Position numbers and translations under genes: made by a program
Shown: positions 50,004-59,588 of the stretch, in pieces
How the letters are laid out: every line of letters begins with the position of its first letter
Position numbering within the stretch: the first letter of the stretch is position 1
The notes under the pieces: model-generated
What the model was told of the DNA's origin: nothing
The model's input: the letters and a program-made list of their open reading frames with translations, nothing else
The model's database searches: none
From: Deinococcus sp045062605
Lineage (GTDB): Bacteria > Deinococcota > Deinococci > Deinococcales > Deinococcaceae
Assembly (NCBI RefSeq): GCF_045062605.1
Contig: NZ_JBJGDW010000016.1
Span: 1-64,000 of the forward strand
Reading direction: 5' to 3'
Length of the DNA: 64,000 bases

Positions 50004-50335
50004 TCAGCAACCCCCTGTGGGCGAAGGCCCTCCCAGACAATGTGGGAAGACGATTCAGGCCGTGATTACAGGAGGTTGAGGCGCAACTTGGAACATCCTT
50101 TGAATGGACGGAGGGCGAACGCCGGGAAGCCCGGAAGCGTTGGCGTGAGTTTATCGCGGGCTAGCGTGGCTAGGCCAGATGGCGCATCTGCCCGCACCCT
50201 TGTACGGATTCCGTCTGTTTCGTGCAGGAATCAGGACAGCGCCGATCCCTTCACTGCACGCCCGGAACCCGTATTTCTCTGCTCGCTCCGCTCGGATTTT
50301 CAGGTGTTTTCAACACCTTCTAATCGGAGTCCGCA
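50004..50335. other. 332-bp non-coding region between ABC-F and znuB
   Basis: A hairpin AGGTGTT-TTC-AACACCT (50302-50318) lies 17 bases past the znuB stop and may end that transcript. A CGAGCG/CGCTCG-type GC repeat occurs near 50281. GGAGG-like strings near 50070 are far from any start. No open frame is convincing. Confidence 0.45.
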
Positions 50336-51145
50336 TTACTCCTTGCGCCGGAACAGCAACACCAGCAGGAAGACCGCCGTATTGACCAGCACAATGGTTG
50401 CGCCCGTCGCCGTATCCAGGTAATAGCTCAGGTACAGGCCCACCACGCCGCCCACGATACCCAGCGCGGCGGCCAGCGCGATCATGCGCGGCAGGCTGCG
50501 GGCCAGCAGGCGGGCCGTGGCGCTGGACGTGATCAGCAGGCTGACGCTGAGGGTGGTGCCCACCAGTTGCACGGTCAGCACCACCACCAGACCAATCAGG
50601 ATCAGCAGCAGGCTTTCCAGCCGCCGCACTGGCAGGCCCACCGCCCGCGCCTCGGTGGGATCGAAGGAGGCCAGCAGCAGTTCTTTCTGCACTGCATACA
50701 GCACAGTGCCCACCACCAGCGTGACCACCAGCGCGCCCCACAGATCAGCGGTAGTTACGCCCAGCGGGTTGCCGATCAGAAAATGGCTCAGGTCCGAGGT
50801 AAAGGTGGGCACCCGCGACAGCATCACGATGCCCAGCGCGAACATGCCCACGAACACGATGCCGATGGCGCTGTCCTGCTTCAATCCGCTGCGCTGCCCC
50901 ACCACGCCGATGCCCAGGGCAGTCAGCACGGCGGCCACCAGTGCCCCCAGCAGCAGGCTGCCGCCCGACAGGAACGCCCCCACGATCCCTGGCAGCACCG
51001 CGTGGCTCATGGCGTCCCCGATGTAACTCAGGCCGCGCAACACCACCCACGCGCCCACCAGAGCGCACAGCACGCTGACCAGCGACACGGCCAGCAGTGC
51101 GCGCACGAAGAAATCAAATTGCAGGGGATCAGTCAGGAAGTTCAT
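50336..51145 (-). CDS. znuB: Zinc/manganese ABC transporter permease (ZnuB type)
   Basis: A 269-residue ABC-3 family permease with about eight helices, typical LRGLSYIGDAMSHAVLPGIV and SALTVQLVGTTLSVSLLI-like strings (second given approximately as VVLTVQLVGTTLSVSLLITS). The metal is taken to be zinc because the adjacent znuA has a His/Glu-rich loop and the locus includes COG0523 and L28. It is separated from znuC by a 219-bp gap holding repeats. Confidence 0.9.
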   Translation of the reverse strand: MNFLTDPLQFDFFVRALLAVSLVSVLCALVGAWVVLRGLSYIGDAMSHAVLPGIVGAFLSGGSLLLGALVAAVLTALGIGVVGQRSGLKQDSAIGIVFVGMFALGIVMLSRVPTFTSDLSHFLIGNPLGVTTADLWGALVVTLVVGTVLYAVQKELLLASFDPTEARAVGLPVRRLESLLLILIGLVVVLTVQLVGTTLSVSLLITSSATARLLARSLPRMIALAAALGIVGGVVGLYLSYYLDTATGATIVLVNTAVFLLVLLFRRKE

Positions 51146-51196
51146 GGATGAGGTTTGAGAGTCAAAGAGTCTAAGGGTCTAAGATTTTTTCTTTCT

Positions 51197-51260
51197 CCAC
51201 CCTCGTGGGCGACTTGCAGAGCTGCGAAGCAGAGAGACGCTGAGGCGGCAACGGGGGTGG
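51197..51260. repeat. 64-bp inverted-repeat element containing dispersed repeat copy 2
   Basis: CCACCCTCGT (51197-51206) and ACGGGGGTGG (51251-51260) are inverted ends (9 of 10). Between them lies GACTTGCAGAGCTGCGAAGC plus AGAG (51211-51234), matching 23 of 24 bases at 27921-27944. Confidence 0.75.
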
Positions 51261-51364
51261 TTGGTACAGCTCGGAACGAGAGAGGGCTATCGGATAGGCC
51301 GGAGAAAAAAGCAGATCGTCCTGGCCTTTCTCCATCAACCATCAACCTTGCACCATCATCCCCT

Positions 51365-52087
51365 TCAAGCCTCCGCATGCGTATGCCCCAGGTGCGAGGT
51401 GCTGAACGTCGCCTCGATATTCTGCGGGGTGTAGACCTCGGCGGGCGTGCCGTCGGCCACCACGCGCCGGTTGATCAGGATCAGGTGATCGCACCAGCGC
51501 CGGGCCTGCTCCAGATCGTGCGTGACCATCACCACGGCGCGGCCCTTATCGGCCTGGGCGCGCAGCAGGGCCATCAGTTGCTCCTGCGTCGTGGCGTCCA
51601 CGCCGGTCAACGGTTCGTCCAGCAGCAGCAGGTGGCCGTCACGGACCAGCATGCGGGCCAGCAGCACGCGCTGGCGCTGGCCCCCGCTGAGCGCGCCGAT
51701 ATGGCGGTGTCTCAGGTCATACACGCCGGTTTCCTTCAGCGCCGCCGCCACCCGCTCACGGTCCGCACGGCCCGGCCAGCGCAGCCAGCCCAGGCGTCCG
51801 GTGCGGCCCATCATCGCCGTGTCCCAGACCGTGACCGGAAAGCCCCAGTCCAGCGTCTGCTGCTGCGGCACGTAGGAAATGCAGTCCTGCGCGCTGTGGC
51901 CCGCGTCGAAATGCACGGCGTCGCCGTAGTCGGGCAGTAGGCCCACCAGCGTCCGCAGCAGCGTGGATTTGCCCGCGCCGTTGGGGCCGATGATGGCCGA
52001 GAAGGTTCCGGCCTCGAAGCGCACGGTGGCGTCCTCAAGGGCCACTTGCGAGCCATATTTGACAGTCAGATGTTCAACGCCCAGCAC
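51365..52087 (-). CDS. znuC: Zinc/manganese ABC transporter ATPase (ZnuC type)
   Basis: A 240-residue ATPase starting at GTG with CAGGAG upstream. Walker A is IIGPNGAGKSTLLRTL, the signature LSGGQRQRVLLARML, Walker B LLLLDEPLTGVD. YVPQQQTLDWGFPVTVWDTA is typical of the metal-transporter branch. It drives the permease encoded next. Confidence 0.93.
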   Translation of the reverse strand: MLGVEHLTVKYGSQVALEDATVRFEAGTFSAIIGPNGAGKSTLLRTLVGLLPDYGDAVHFDAGHSAQDCISYVPQQQTLDWGFPVTVWDTAMMGRTGRLGWLRWPGRADRERVAAALKETGVYDLRHRHIGALSGGQRQRVLLARMLVRDGHLLLLDEPLTGVDATTQEQLMALLRAQADKGRAVVMVTHDLEQARRWCDHLILINRRVVADGTPAEVYTPQNIEATFSTSHLGHTHAEA

Positions 52088-52171
52088 GGCGGCAGCTTAC
52101 TCCTGCTGGGGCGATATTGCGAGTAGGTTATCAAGAAGCAGGGGAAAGGTCTGGGCGAATTAGGCTGGGGC

Positions 52172-52969
52172 ATGGACGCCGACCTCCGAGCAAGCCCTCT
52201 GACCGCCTACGACGCCCAGTTGCGCGAGGGGACCGAGATGCTGTCTGCCGACAGCGTGGACCGCGCAGGCCCGCTGTGGCGCGGCAGATTCGGGGACCGG
52301 GGGTTTGTTTCTTACCGTTCGCTGAATGGTTTGACCGGGCAGGCTCTGGACGACCTGATCGCGCAGACCGTCGCGCATTACGCCGCCGATCCGCAAATTA
52401 CGTCCTTTGAATGGAAGACGCGCGGTCACGACGCGCCCGCCGATCTGCCCCAGCGCCTGATCGCGCAGGGTTTCGAGGCCGAGGACGCCGAGACCGTCAT
52501 GCTGGGCGAGGCGAGTTCGCTGGCTGGGCCGCTGCAACTCCCGGACGGTGTGACGCTCCGCCGCATCGACAACCAACCGGACCCCTACCCGGATGTGGTG
52601 CGTGCGGCCAGAGCGCAGCAACTCGCCTTCGGGCAGCCATCTGGCGCGGATGAGCTGATGCGCCGCATCGAGAAGGGCGAGGGCCGGGTGGAATTGTGGG
52701 TGGCCGAAACTGCGCAGGAGATGGTCTGCGTGGGCCGCCTGGAAGTCATCCCGGACACTGAATTCGCGGGGCTGTGGGGCGGCGGTACGCTTCCAGGGTG
52801 GCGTGGGCGGGGCATCTACCGCGCCCTCACCGCTGCCCGCGCCCAGGCTGCACTTGGGCGGGGAGTGCGCTATCTGCACAGCGACTCCACCGAATTTTCC
52901 CGCCCGATCCTGGAGCGCAGTGGAATGCTGGCGGTCACCACCACGACGCCGTATATGTGGCGGCGCTGA
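52172..52969 (+). CDS. GNAT-family N-acetyltransferase
   Basis: A 265-residue protein. The acetyl-CoA loop is GGGTLPGWRGRGIYRALTAA near residue 208, following the strand VCVGRLEVIPDTEFAGLWG. The N-terminal half is a second, degenerate GNAT-like unit. It is transcribed opposite to znuC across an 84-bp gap and divides the zinc genes. Substrate unknown. Confidence 0.88.
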   Translation: MDADLRASPLTAYDAQLREGTEMLSADSVDRAGPLWRGRFGDRGFVSYRSLNGLTGQALDDLIAQTVAHYAADPQITSFEWKTRGHDAPADLPQRLIAQGFEAEDAETVMLGEASSLAGPLQLPDGVTLRRIDNQPDPYPDVVRAARAQQLAFGQPSGADELMRRIEKGEGRVELWVAETAQEMVCVGRLEVIPDTEFAGLWGGGTLPGWRGRGIYRALTAARAQAALGRGVRYLHSDSTEFSRPILERSGMLAVTTTTPYMWRR

Positions 52970-52986
52970 CCCGCCCTAAAGCAGTT

Positions 52987-53011
52987 GTCATAAAAATGGT
53001 CTTTTTATGAC
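52987..53011. other. AT-rich 10-bp palindrome
   Basis: GTCATAAAAA and TTTTTATGAC form a perfect inverted repeat with a 5-base centre, 17 bases after the GNAT stop and 120 bases before the znuA stop. It may be a terminator for the GNAT gene or an operator-like site. It stands out from GC-rich surroundings. Confidence 0.6.
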
Positions 53012-53105
53012 CGAGCGGAGCGGGCAAGCGTCCTCTCTTCGAGCTGTCCCAGTCAAGGGCGTCCGTTCTGCCCAAGACAGCGAGTAACTTTTACTGAGCA
53101 GGACG

Positions 53106-53127
53106 GACTTGCAAAGCTTCGGAGAAC
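53106..53127. repeat. Dispersed repeat, degenerate copy 3
   Basis: GACTTGCAAAGCTTCGGAGA matches the first 13 bases of the 27921 copy exactly, then diverges. It lies just past the znuA stop. Confidence 0.55.
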
Positions 53128-53131
53128 TGCT

Positions 53132-54025
53132 CTATTTCAGCGCCCCTACCATCTCATCCACGTTGAAGCGCAGCGCCTTCAGGAACGTCCCGCCCGCGCT
53201 GCCTTTCGGCCCCAGCGCGTCGGTATACAGGGGTGGGGCAATCCTCGCGCCAGTCTCTTTAGCCAGCGCCTGCGCCAGACGGACGTTCACCGTGTTCTCG
53301 GTGAAGATCACCTTCGCGCCGCTCTTCTTGACCGCCGTGATCAGCGTCGCCAGTTCGCGGGCACTTGGCTCGCGCTCGGTGCTGAGGCCGGGAATCACCG
53401 CGCCCACGATCTTCAGGCCGTAGCGGGCGGCAAAATAATTCAGGGAGTCGTGGTTGCTCACGATCTGGCGTTTACTGGCGGGTAGGGTGGCAAATTGCTT
53501 TTTCGCGTAGGCGTCGGCCTCACTCAGCTTCCCCAGGTAGGCGGCGGTGTTCCCCGCATAGCTGGCCTTGCCTGCCGGGTCGAGGGCCGTCAGCAGGCCC
53601 TGGATATTTTTTACGTAACCCGCCGCCAGCCCCAGATCCCACCACGCGTGCGGATCGAAGTCGCTGTGTTCCTCTCCGGCATGTTCTTCGCCTGCCTCCG
53701 CGCCGCCTGCGCGCAGTTTCAGGCCGTCCGTCACGGTGCGGACGGGCACCGACGGCGCGGAGGCGCGCACCTGCGGCAGCCACGGCTCCAGCCCCGCCCC
53801 GTTGACGAACAGCACCCGGCTGCCCGCCAGACCCCGGATCACGCTGGCCGAAGGCTGAAAGCTATGTGGATCGGCCCCGGCAGGCACGATCTCGTTGATG
53901 CTGACCCGCGCGCCGCCGACATTCCGCACGAAATCGGCCAGGATGCTGTTGGACACGCTGACTTGCAGGGGCGCGGCCTGGGCGCTCGCCAGTCCCAGCA
54001 GGCCCAGAACAATCAAGCCCCTCAT
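53132..54025 (-). CDS. znuA: Zinc-binding protein of an ABC transporter (ZnuA type)
   Basis: A 297-residue cluster A-I binding protein. The signal peptide MRGLIVLGLLGLASAQA ends at AQA/AP. Metal ligands are expected at PAGADPHSFQPS, at DPHAWWD, in IVSNHDSLNYFAARYG and at a late Asp/Glu (FTENTVN). The loop EAGEEHAGEEHSDFDPH is rich in His and Glu, a mark of zinc- rather than manganese-specific proteins. The ATG overlaps the L28 stop as ATGA. Confidence 0.93.
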   Translation of the reverse strand: MRGLIVLGLLGLASAQAAPLQVSVSNSILADFVRNVGGARVSINEIVPAGADPHSFQPSASVIRGLAGSRVLFVNGAGLEPWLPQVRASAPSVPVRTVTDGLKLRAGGAEAGEEHAGEEHSDFDPHAWWDLGLAAGYVKNIQGLLTALDPAGKASYAGNTAAYLGKLSEADAYAKKQFATLPASKRQIVSNHDSLNYFAARYGLKIVGAVIPGLSTEREPSARELATLITAVKKSGAKVIFTENTVNVRLAQALAKETGARIAPPLYTDALGPKGSAGGTFLKALRFNVDEMVGALK

Positions 54026-54267
54026 AGCAACTCCACTTGCTTGAAGCCGCCGCGCACCAGCGTCCGCAGGGCGTGGGCGCTGATCCAGACGGTCTTGACC
54101 ACGCCGCCCTCGCGGATGGTGCGTTTTTGCAGGTTGGCCTTCTGCACCCGCTTGCTGACGCCCGTGACCTTGCGGCCCACCCCGCCCGCCGCCCGCGCCT
54201 TGCCGCGCCGAATCACACTGTTGACCACCAGATTCTTCTTGCCTGTCAGATAACATTCACGGCTCAT
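54022..54267 (-). CDS. rpmB: Ribosomal protein L28
   Basis: An 81-residue protein beginning MSRECYLTGKKNLVVNSVIR with the basic middle GVGRKVTGVSKRVQKANL. Only one cysteine is present, so it cannot form a four-Cys zinc site. AAAGGAG precedes the ATG at 54267. Its place between a COG0523 GTPase and znuA suggests expression under zinc shortage; I cannot see whether another L28 exists in the genome. Confidence 0.92.
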   Translation of the reverse strand: MSRECYLTGKKNLVVNSVIRRGKARAAGGVGRKVTGVSKRVQKANLQKRTIREGGVVKTVWISAHALRTLVRGGFKQVELL

Positions 54268-54316
54268 TTGAAACTCCTTTGACGAGAGATGGAAAAGGGA
54301 AAAAGGGCGGCAGAGA

Positions 54317-55372
54317 TCAGCGCGAAATAGCCCCCTCCAGTAGCCGGTCAAGCTCGGCCCCGTCCAGATCACGCCCAATAAACACAATCTCGCTGAAGGC
54401 CTCGGCGGGGTCATGCCACTCCCCCGCTCCTTCCAGCGCCAGTTGCCGCCCGGTGTGGTTCCACAGGGTTGCCACGCCGTCGCCCAGATTGACCCAGCCC
54501 TTGCTGCGAATCACGTTTCGGGGCAGACCTCCCACCAGCACCTTTTGCAGGGCCGCCGAATCGAAGGGCTGGGCCGCGCGGTAGATGTGGGTGCCCAGGC
54601 CGTAGGTCTCGCTCTCGGGGGTGTGTTCCTTTTCCAGTTCGGCCATCCAGGCGTCCATCTGGCTGGCCTGCTCAAAGTCGAACAGACCCACATCTAGCAC
54701 GTCCTCCACCGCCACCTGACCCTGCCGGGCGTCCAGCACGCGGGCGCGGGGGTTGGTGATCCCCACCAGTTCGCGCAGTTGCTGCACGTCGTCCGGGGCA
54801 GCCAGATCGGTTTTGTTCAGCACCACGATGTCGGCAAATTCGAGCTGCTCGGCCAGCAGTTCCCCGAAGCCCCGCTCGAAGTCGTCGCCGGGAATGCTGT
54901 CCTGTCGGTTCCACAGGTCAAAGAACTGGGCGCTGTCCACCACCGTCACCATCGCGTCCACATGCACCCGCCCCAGCAGGTTGGGAATGGCCGCCTGACC
55001 GGGTTCGGGTTCGATCTCCAGTTCTTCAGGGGTCAGGCAGAAGCTCTGGGCGATGGGCAGTGGCTCACCGATTCCGGTGGATTCGATCAGGATGGCGTCC
55101 AGCGTGCGGGTGTCCAGCAGGTCTTCCACGGCCAGCAGCAGATCGCCGCGCAGCGTGCAGCAGATGCAGCCGTTGGACAGCTCAATCGTCTGCTCGTCGG
55201 TCTTGACCACCAGACTGGCGTCGATGTTGACTGCGCCAAATTCATTGACGATCACAGCGATTTTCTTGCCGCCGGACTGGCGGATCAGGTGGTTGAGCAG
55301 CGTGGTCTTGCCCGCGCCCAGAAAACCGCACAGCACGGTGATGGGCACAGATGGAGAGGCAGGGAAGGTCAT
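54317..55372 (-). CDS. COG0523-family metal-chaperone GTPase
   Basis: A 351-residue CobW/COG0523 GTPase. The P-loop is LCGFLGAGKTTLLNHLI; the metal motif SNGCICCTLRGDLLLAV has the CxCC of this family; the base-recognition motif is VLNKTDLA. The C-terminal CobW_C domain follows. Such proteins deliver zinc to client enzymes when zinc is low. The ATG at 55372 lies 7 bases past the edge of a Zur-like operator, so the mRNA is probably leaderless. Confidence 0.93.
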   Translation of the reverse strand: MTFPASPSVPITVLCGFLGAGKTTLLNHLIRQSGGKKIAVIVNEFGAVNIDASLVVKTDEQTIELSNGCICCTLRGDLLLAVEDLLDTRTLDAILIESTGIGEPLPIAQSFCLTPEELEIEPEPGQAAIPNLLGRVHVDAMVTVVDSAQFFDLWNRQDSIPGDDFERGFGELLAEQLEFADIVVLNKTDLAAPDDVQQLRELVGITNPRARVLDARQGQVAVEDVLDVGLFDFEQASQMDAWMAELEKEHTPESETYGLGTHIYRAAQPFDSAALQKVLVGGLPRNVIRSKGWVNLGDGVATLWNHTGRQLALEGAGEWHDPAEAFSEIVFIGRDLDGAELDRLLEGAISR

Positions 55373-55378
55373 CGATTG

Positions 55379-55403
55379 GTAATGATATACTATTATCAAT
55401 AAC
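55379..55403. promoter_or_regulatory. Zur-like operator in a divergent 31-bp promoter
   Basis: On the minus strand TTATTGATA and TATCATTA-type half-sites are arranged as an inverted repeat with a 6-base centre (arms TTGATA/TATCAA-like, 7 of 8 pairs). The AT-rich site lies between the ATGs of the COG0523 gene (55372) and the unknown gene (55404), and -10-like boxes for both directions (TATTAT forward) lie within it. One repressor bound here would shut both genes. Confidence 0.6.
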
Positions 55404-55841
55404 ATGACAAGCATTGATCTGCGGCCCCCCTGCCCCCTGACCGTCCAGTTCTGGCTGCTGGGTCTGGACGCCCGGCAGGGACACCTGCTGTTGCGCGGTT
55501 TTCGGAAACGTCCAGCGTCCCAGGGCAGCAGCACCTATGTTCTGGACCACCTGAGCCTGCACAGTTCCGGCCTGTCTTTTCGGCAGGAATCAGACCTGTT
55601 GCAGTTCAACCGGCGCACCCGGAGTTACACCCTGAATGGACGGCCCATTCCCGCAAAATTTGCCCGGCAGGTCCTGCGGCCCGCCCTGCAAGCCCATGAG
55701 GACTGGACTGCGCGGCGCTTTGGCCCCGGCTACCGTCAGGCACAGTTCAGCGCCCAGCGTCCGCCGCGCGTGGTGTTTCGCTCGCTGGAAAGCTGGCGGC
55801 AGTACATCCCCCCGGCGGCCTTTGGGCTGTCCATGCTTTAA
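55404..55841 (+). CDS. Unknown gene sharing the zinc operator
   Basis: A 145-residue, Arg-rich protein starting MTSIDLRPPCPLTVQFWLLG. I do not recognise the family. It has an alternating-strand N-terminal half (HLLLRGFRKRP, STYVLDHLSLHSSGLSFRQE) and a more helical, basic C-terminal half (FARQVLRPALQAHEDWTARR). There is a single cysteine and no clear metal motif. The ATG directly follows the Zur-like site with no room for a ribosome site, so the transcript should be leaderless. Regulation by zinc is inferred from position. Confidence 0.7.
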   Translation: MTSIDLRPPCPLTVQFWLLGLDARQGHLLLRGFRKRPASQGSSTYVLDHLSLHSSGLSFRQESDLLQFNRRTRSYTLNGRPIPAKFARQVLRPALQAHEDWTARRFGPGYRQAQFSAQRPPRVVFRSLESWRQYIPPAAFGLSML

Positions 55842-55898
55842 AAAGTAAACTGTGCGTGCTTAACCAACTTCTCTGGTGGGCAGTGGTACGCTTTTCTC

Positions 55899-56876
<978 letters not shown>

Positions 56877-56972
56877 ACTTCATGGCTCGGGTGGGTGGGA
56901 GGCGGCTGATCGGGCTGGCCTCCCGCTCTTTTCTTGCGATTCCACGAGCTGCTTTCCACTATCCTGATTCCC

Positions 56973-57488
56973 ATGAAACCCCTGCGCCTGTCTGACCGCA
57001 TAGGCCGCAAAGCGCTGGGTTACGCGGCCAAGGTGCGGCGGCTGGCGCGCAGTGTGCGGGCCGTGGATGCCCACCCGGACGACGCCTGGGCGCTGACCCA
57101 CCTGACGCCCGGCGAGGCGCGGGTCTACGCGGGCATGGACCCCCGTGACCGCGAACACGCCTGCCGCGTGACCCTGCACCTGCTGCGCGAGCATCCGGGC
57201 GCGGCCCCTGAATTGGTGGCCGCCGCCCTGCTGCACGACTGCGGCAAGAGCATCCGCCCGTACCGCGTGACCGAGCGCGTGCTGATGGGGCTGGTGCCCA
57301 CCCGGCTGGCGCGCTGGCTGCCACCTGTGGGGGCGCTGGGTATCCGCGCGCAGCACCCGGAACTGGGGGCTACGCTGCTGACCCACGCCAGGGCCAGGGC
57401 GCGGGTGGTCCGGCTGGTGGCCCTGCACCACCAACCCGGCAGTGAGCCGGACGCGGCCCTGCTGCACCACTACGACGATCAGGAATAA
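56973..57488 (+). CDS. HD-domain phosphohydrolase
   Basis: A 171-residue protein. The HD motif is AALLHDCGKSIRPY near residue 88, with an upstream metal-ligand His in DREHACRVTLHLL and a later VRLVALHHQPG. This is a metal-dependent phosphohydrolase fold; the substrate is unknown. The ATG at 56973 is preferred to 56934. Confidence 0.88.
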   Translation: MKPLRLSDRIGRKALGYAAKVRRLARSVRAVDAHPDDAWALTHLTPGEARVYAGMDPRDREHACRVTLHLLREHPGAAPELVAAALLHDCGKSIRPYRVTERVLMGLVPTRLARWLPPVGALGIRAQHPELGATLLTHARARARVVRLVALHHQPGSEPDAALLHHYDDQE

Positions 57489-57503
57489 ATTCTGGGAAGA
57501 GCT

Positions 57504-58001
57504 TTAGCGGATCAGCGGTTTTGAAACGACGTTCTGGCTCCGGGCGTCGCGCAGCCAGTAGGTCTTGCCGCCCGCGTCCCGAAGTTGGGCGATCACACGC
57601 ACGTCCTCGCCCGCCGTGAAGCCGTTTGCGCTGCCACTGCCCCACGCACACACCTGCGTGAAGCAGTTGCTGGCCCCCGAGAAATCGCTGAGCCGGGGCG
57701 ATTGCCACAGTCCCGCTCCGGTGAAGACGTAAATGCCTGTGACTTTCAGGGGATCAGTCGCGGCTGGGCTACCCGTCACGGCACTGGCCGCCACATTGAC
57801 GCGCACGCTGAAGCGGTCTGCCTCCCGGACCAGTTGCGGGGCCGCCGTGAGACCCAGCAGTCGCCCGCCCAGATTCAGGGTGGTGGGGGCGCTCAGCAGG
57901 TCCCCGGCCAGCGGTGTGGGCGCGTTCCCCAGCGAACCGCAGCCCGCCAGTCCCAGACCGCACAGCATCATTCCGATTCGCGTCAGTCCGGGTGGTCTCA
58001 T
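57504..58001 (-). CDS. Putative lipoprotein
   Basis: A 165-residue protein with signal peptide MRPPGLTRIGMMLCGLGLAG and lipobox LAGC. The mature part has strand-rich segments (FSVRVNVAASAVTG, VTGIYVFTGAGLW, EDVRVIAQLRDAGGKTYW) and one Cys pair (NCFTQVCAWG) that may form a disulfide. No function can be named. It converges on the HD gene. Confidence 0.7.
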   Translation of the reverse strand: MRPPGLTRIGMMLCGLGLAGCGSLGNAPTPLAGDLLSAPTTLNLGGRLLGLTAAPQLVREADRFSVRVNVAASAVTGSPAATDPLKVTGIYVFTGAGLWQSPRLSDFSGASNCFTQVCAWGSGSANGFTAGEDVRVIAQLRDAGGKTYWLRDARSQNVVSKPLIR

Positions 58002-58101
58002 GCCCGCATCATAAGGGAAGCCCGCTGATCTGACGCTTACAAAAGCCCCCGGCACAGAAGCTCACTGTGCAGAAGCCTGCTCGGACCAGATCCCAGTCGG
58101 C

Positions 58102-59244
<1,143 letters not shown>

Positions 59245-59416
59245 TTGAAGATTAGCCTAGAGCATCTGACCCGGTCTGTCTGGGGGATGCAAACCACTGT
59301 CTCCCGCCGGTCCGCCAGCACAGCCCCAGCGTCACAGGCCCGTCAGCACACAAAAAATCTGCGGAAGCCGCTAAGAGCTTCCGCAGATCTGATCAGGAGG
59401 GACCCTGTGAACTCGA

Positions 59417-59496
<80 letters not shown>

Positions 59497-59588
59497 ATTC
59501 CCAGCCTCAGAACTATAAGTGTTCAGAGGGCATCGGTCAAGGGTATGTATCAAGCGCCGCCGGGACCCCCACAGCGGGGAGACGGAAT

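Noticed and set aside
50179..50385. 68-codon frame between ABC-F and znuB
   Set aside because: No ribosome site; it runs into the antisense of znuB and lacks any protein-like pattern.
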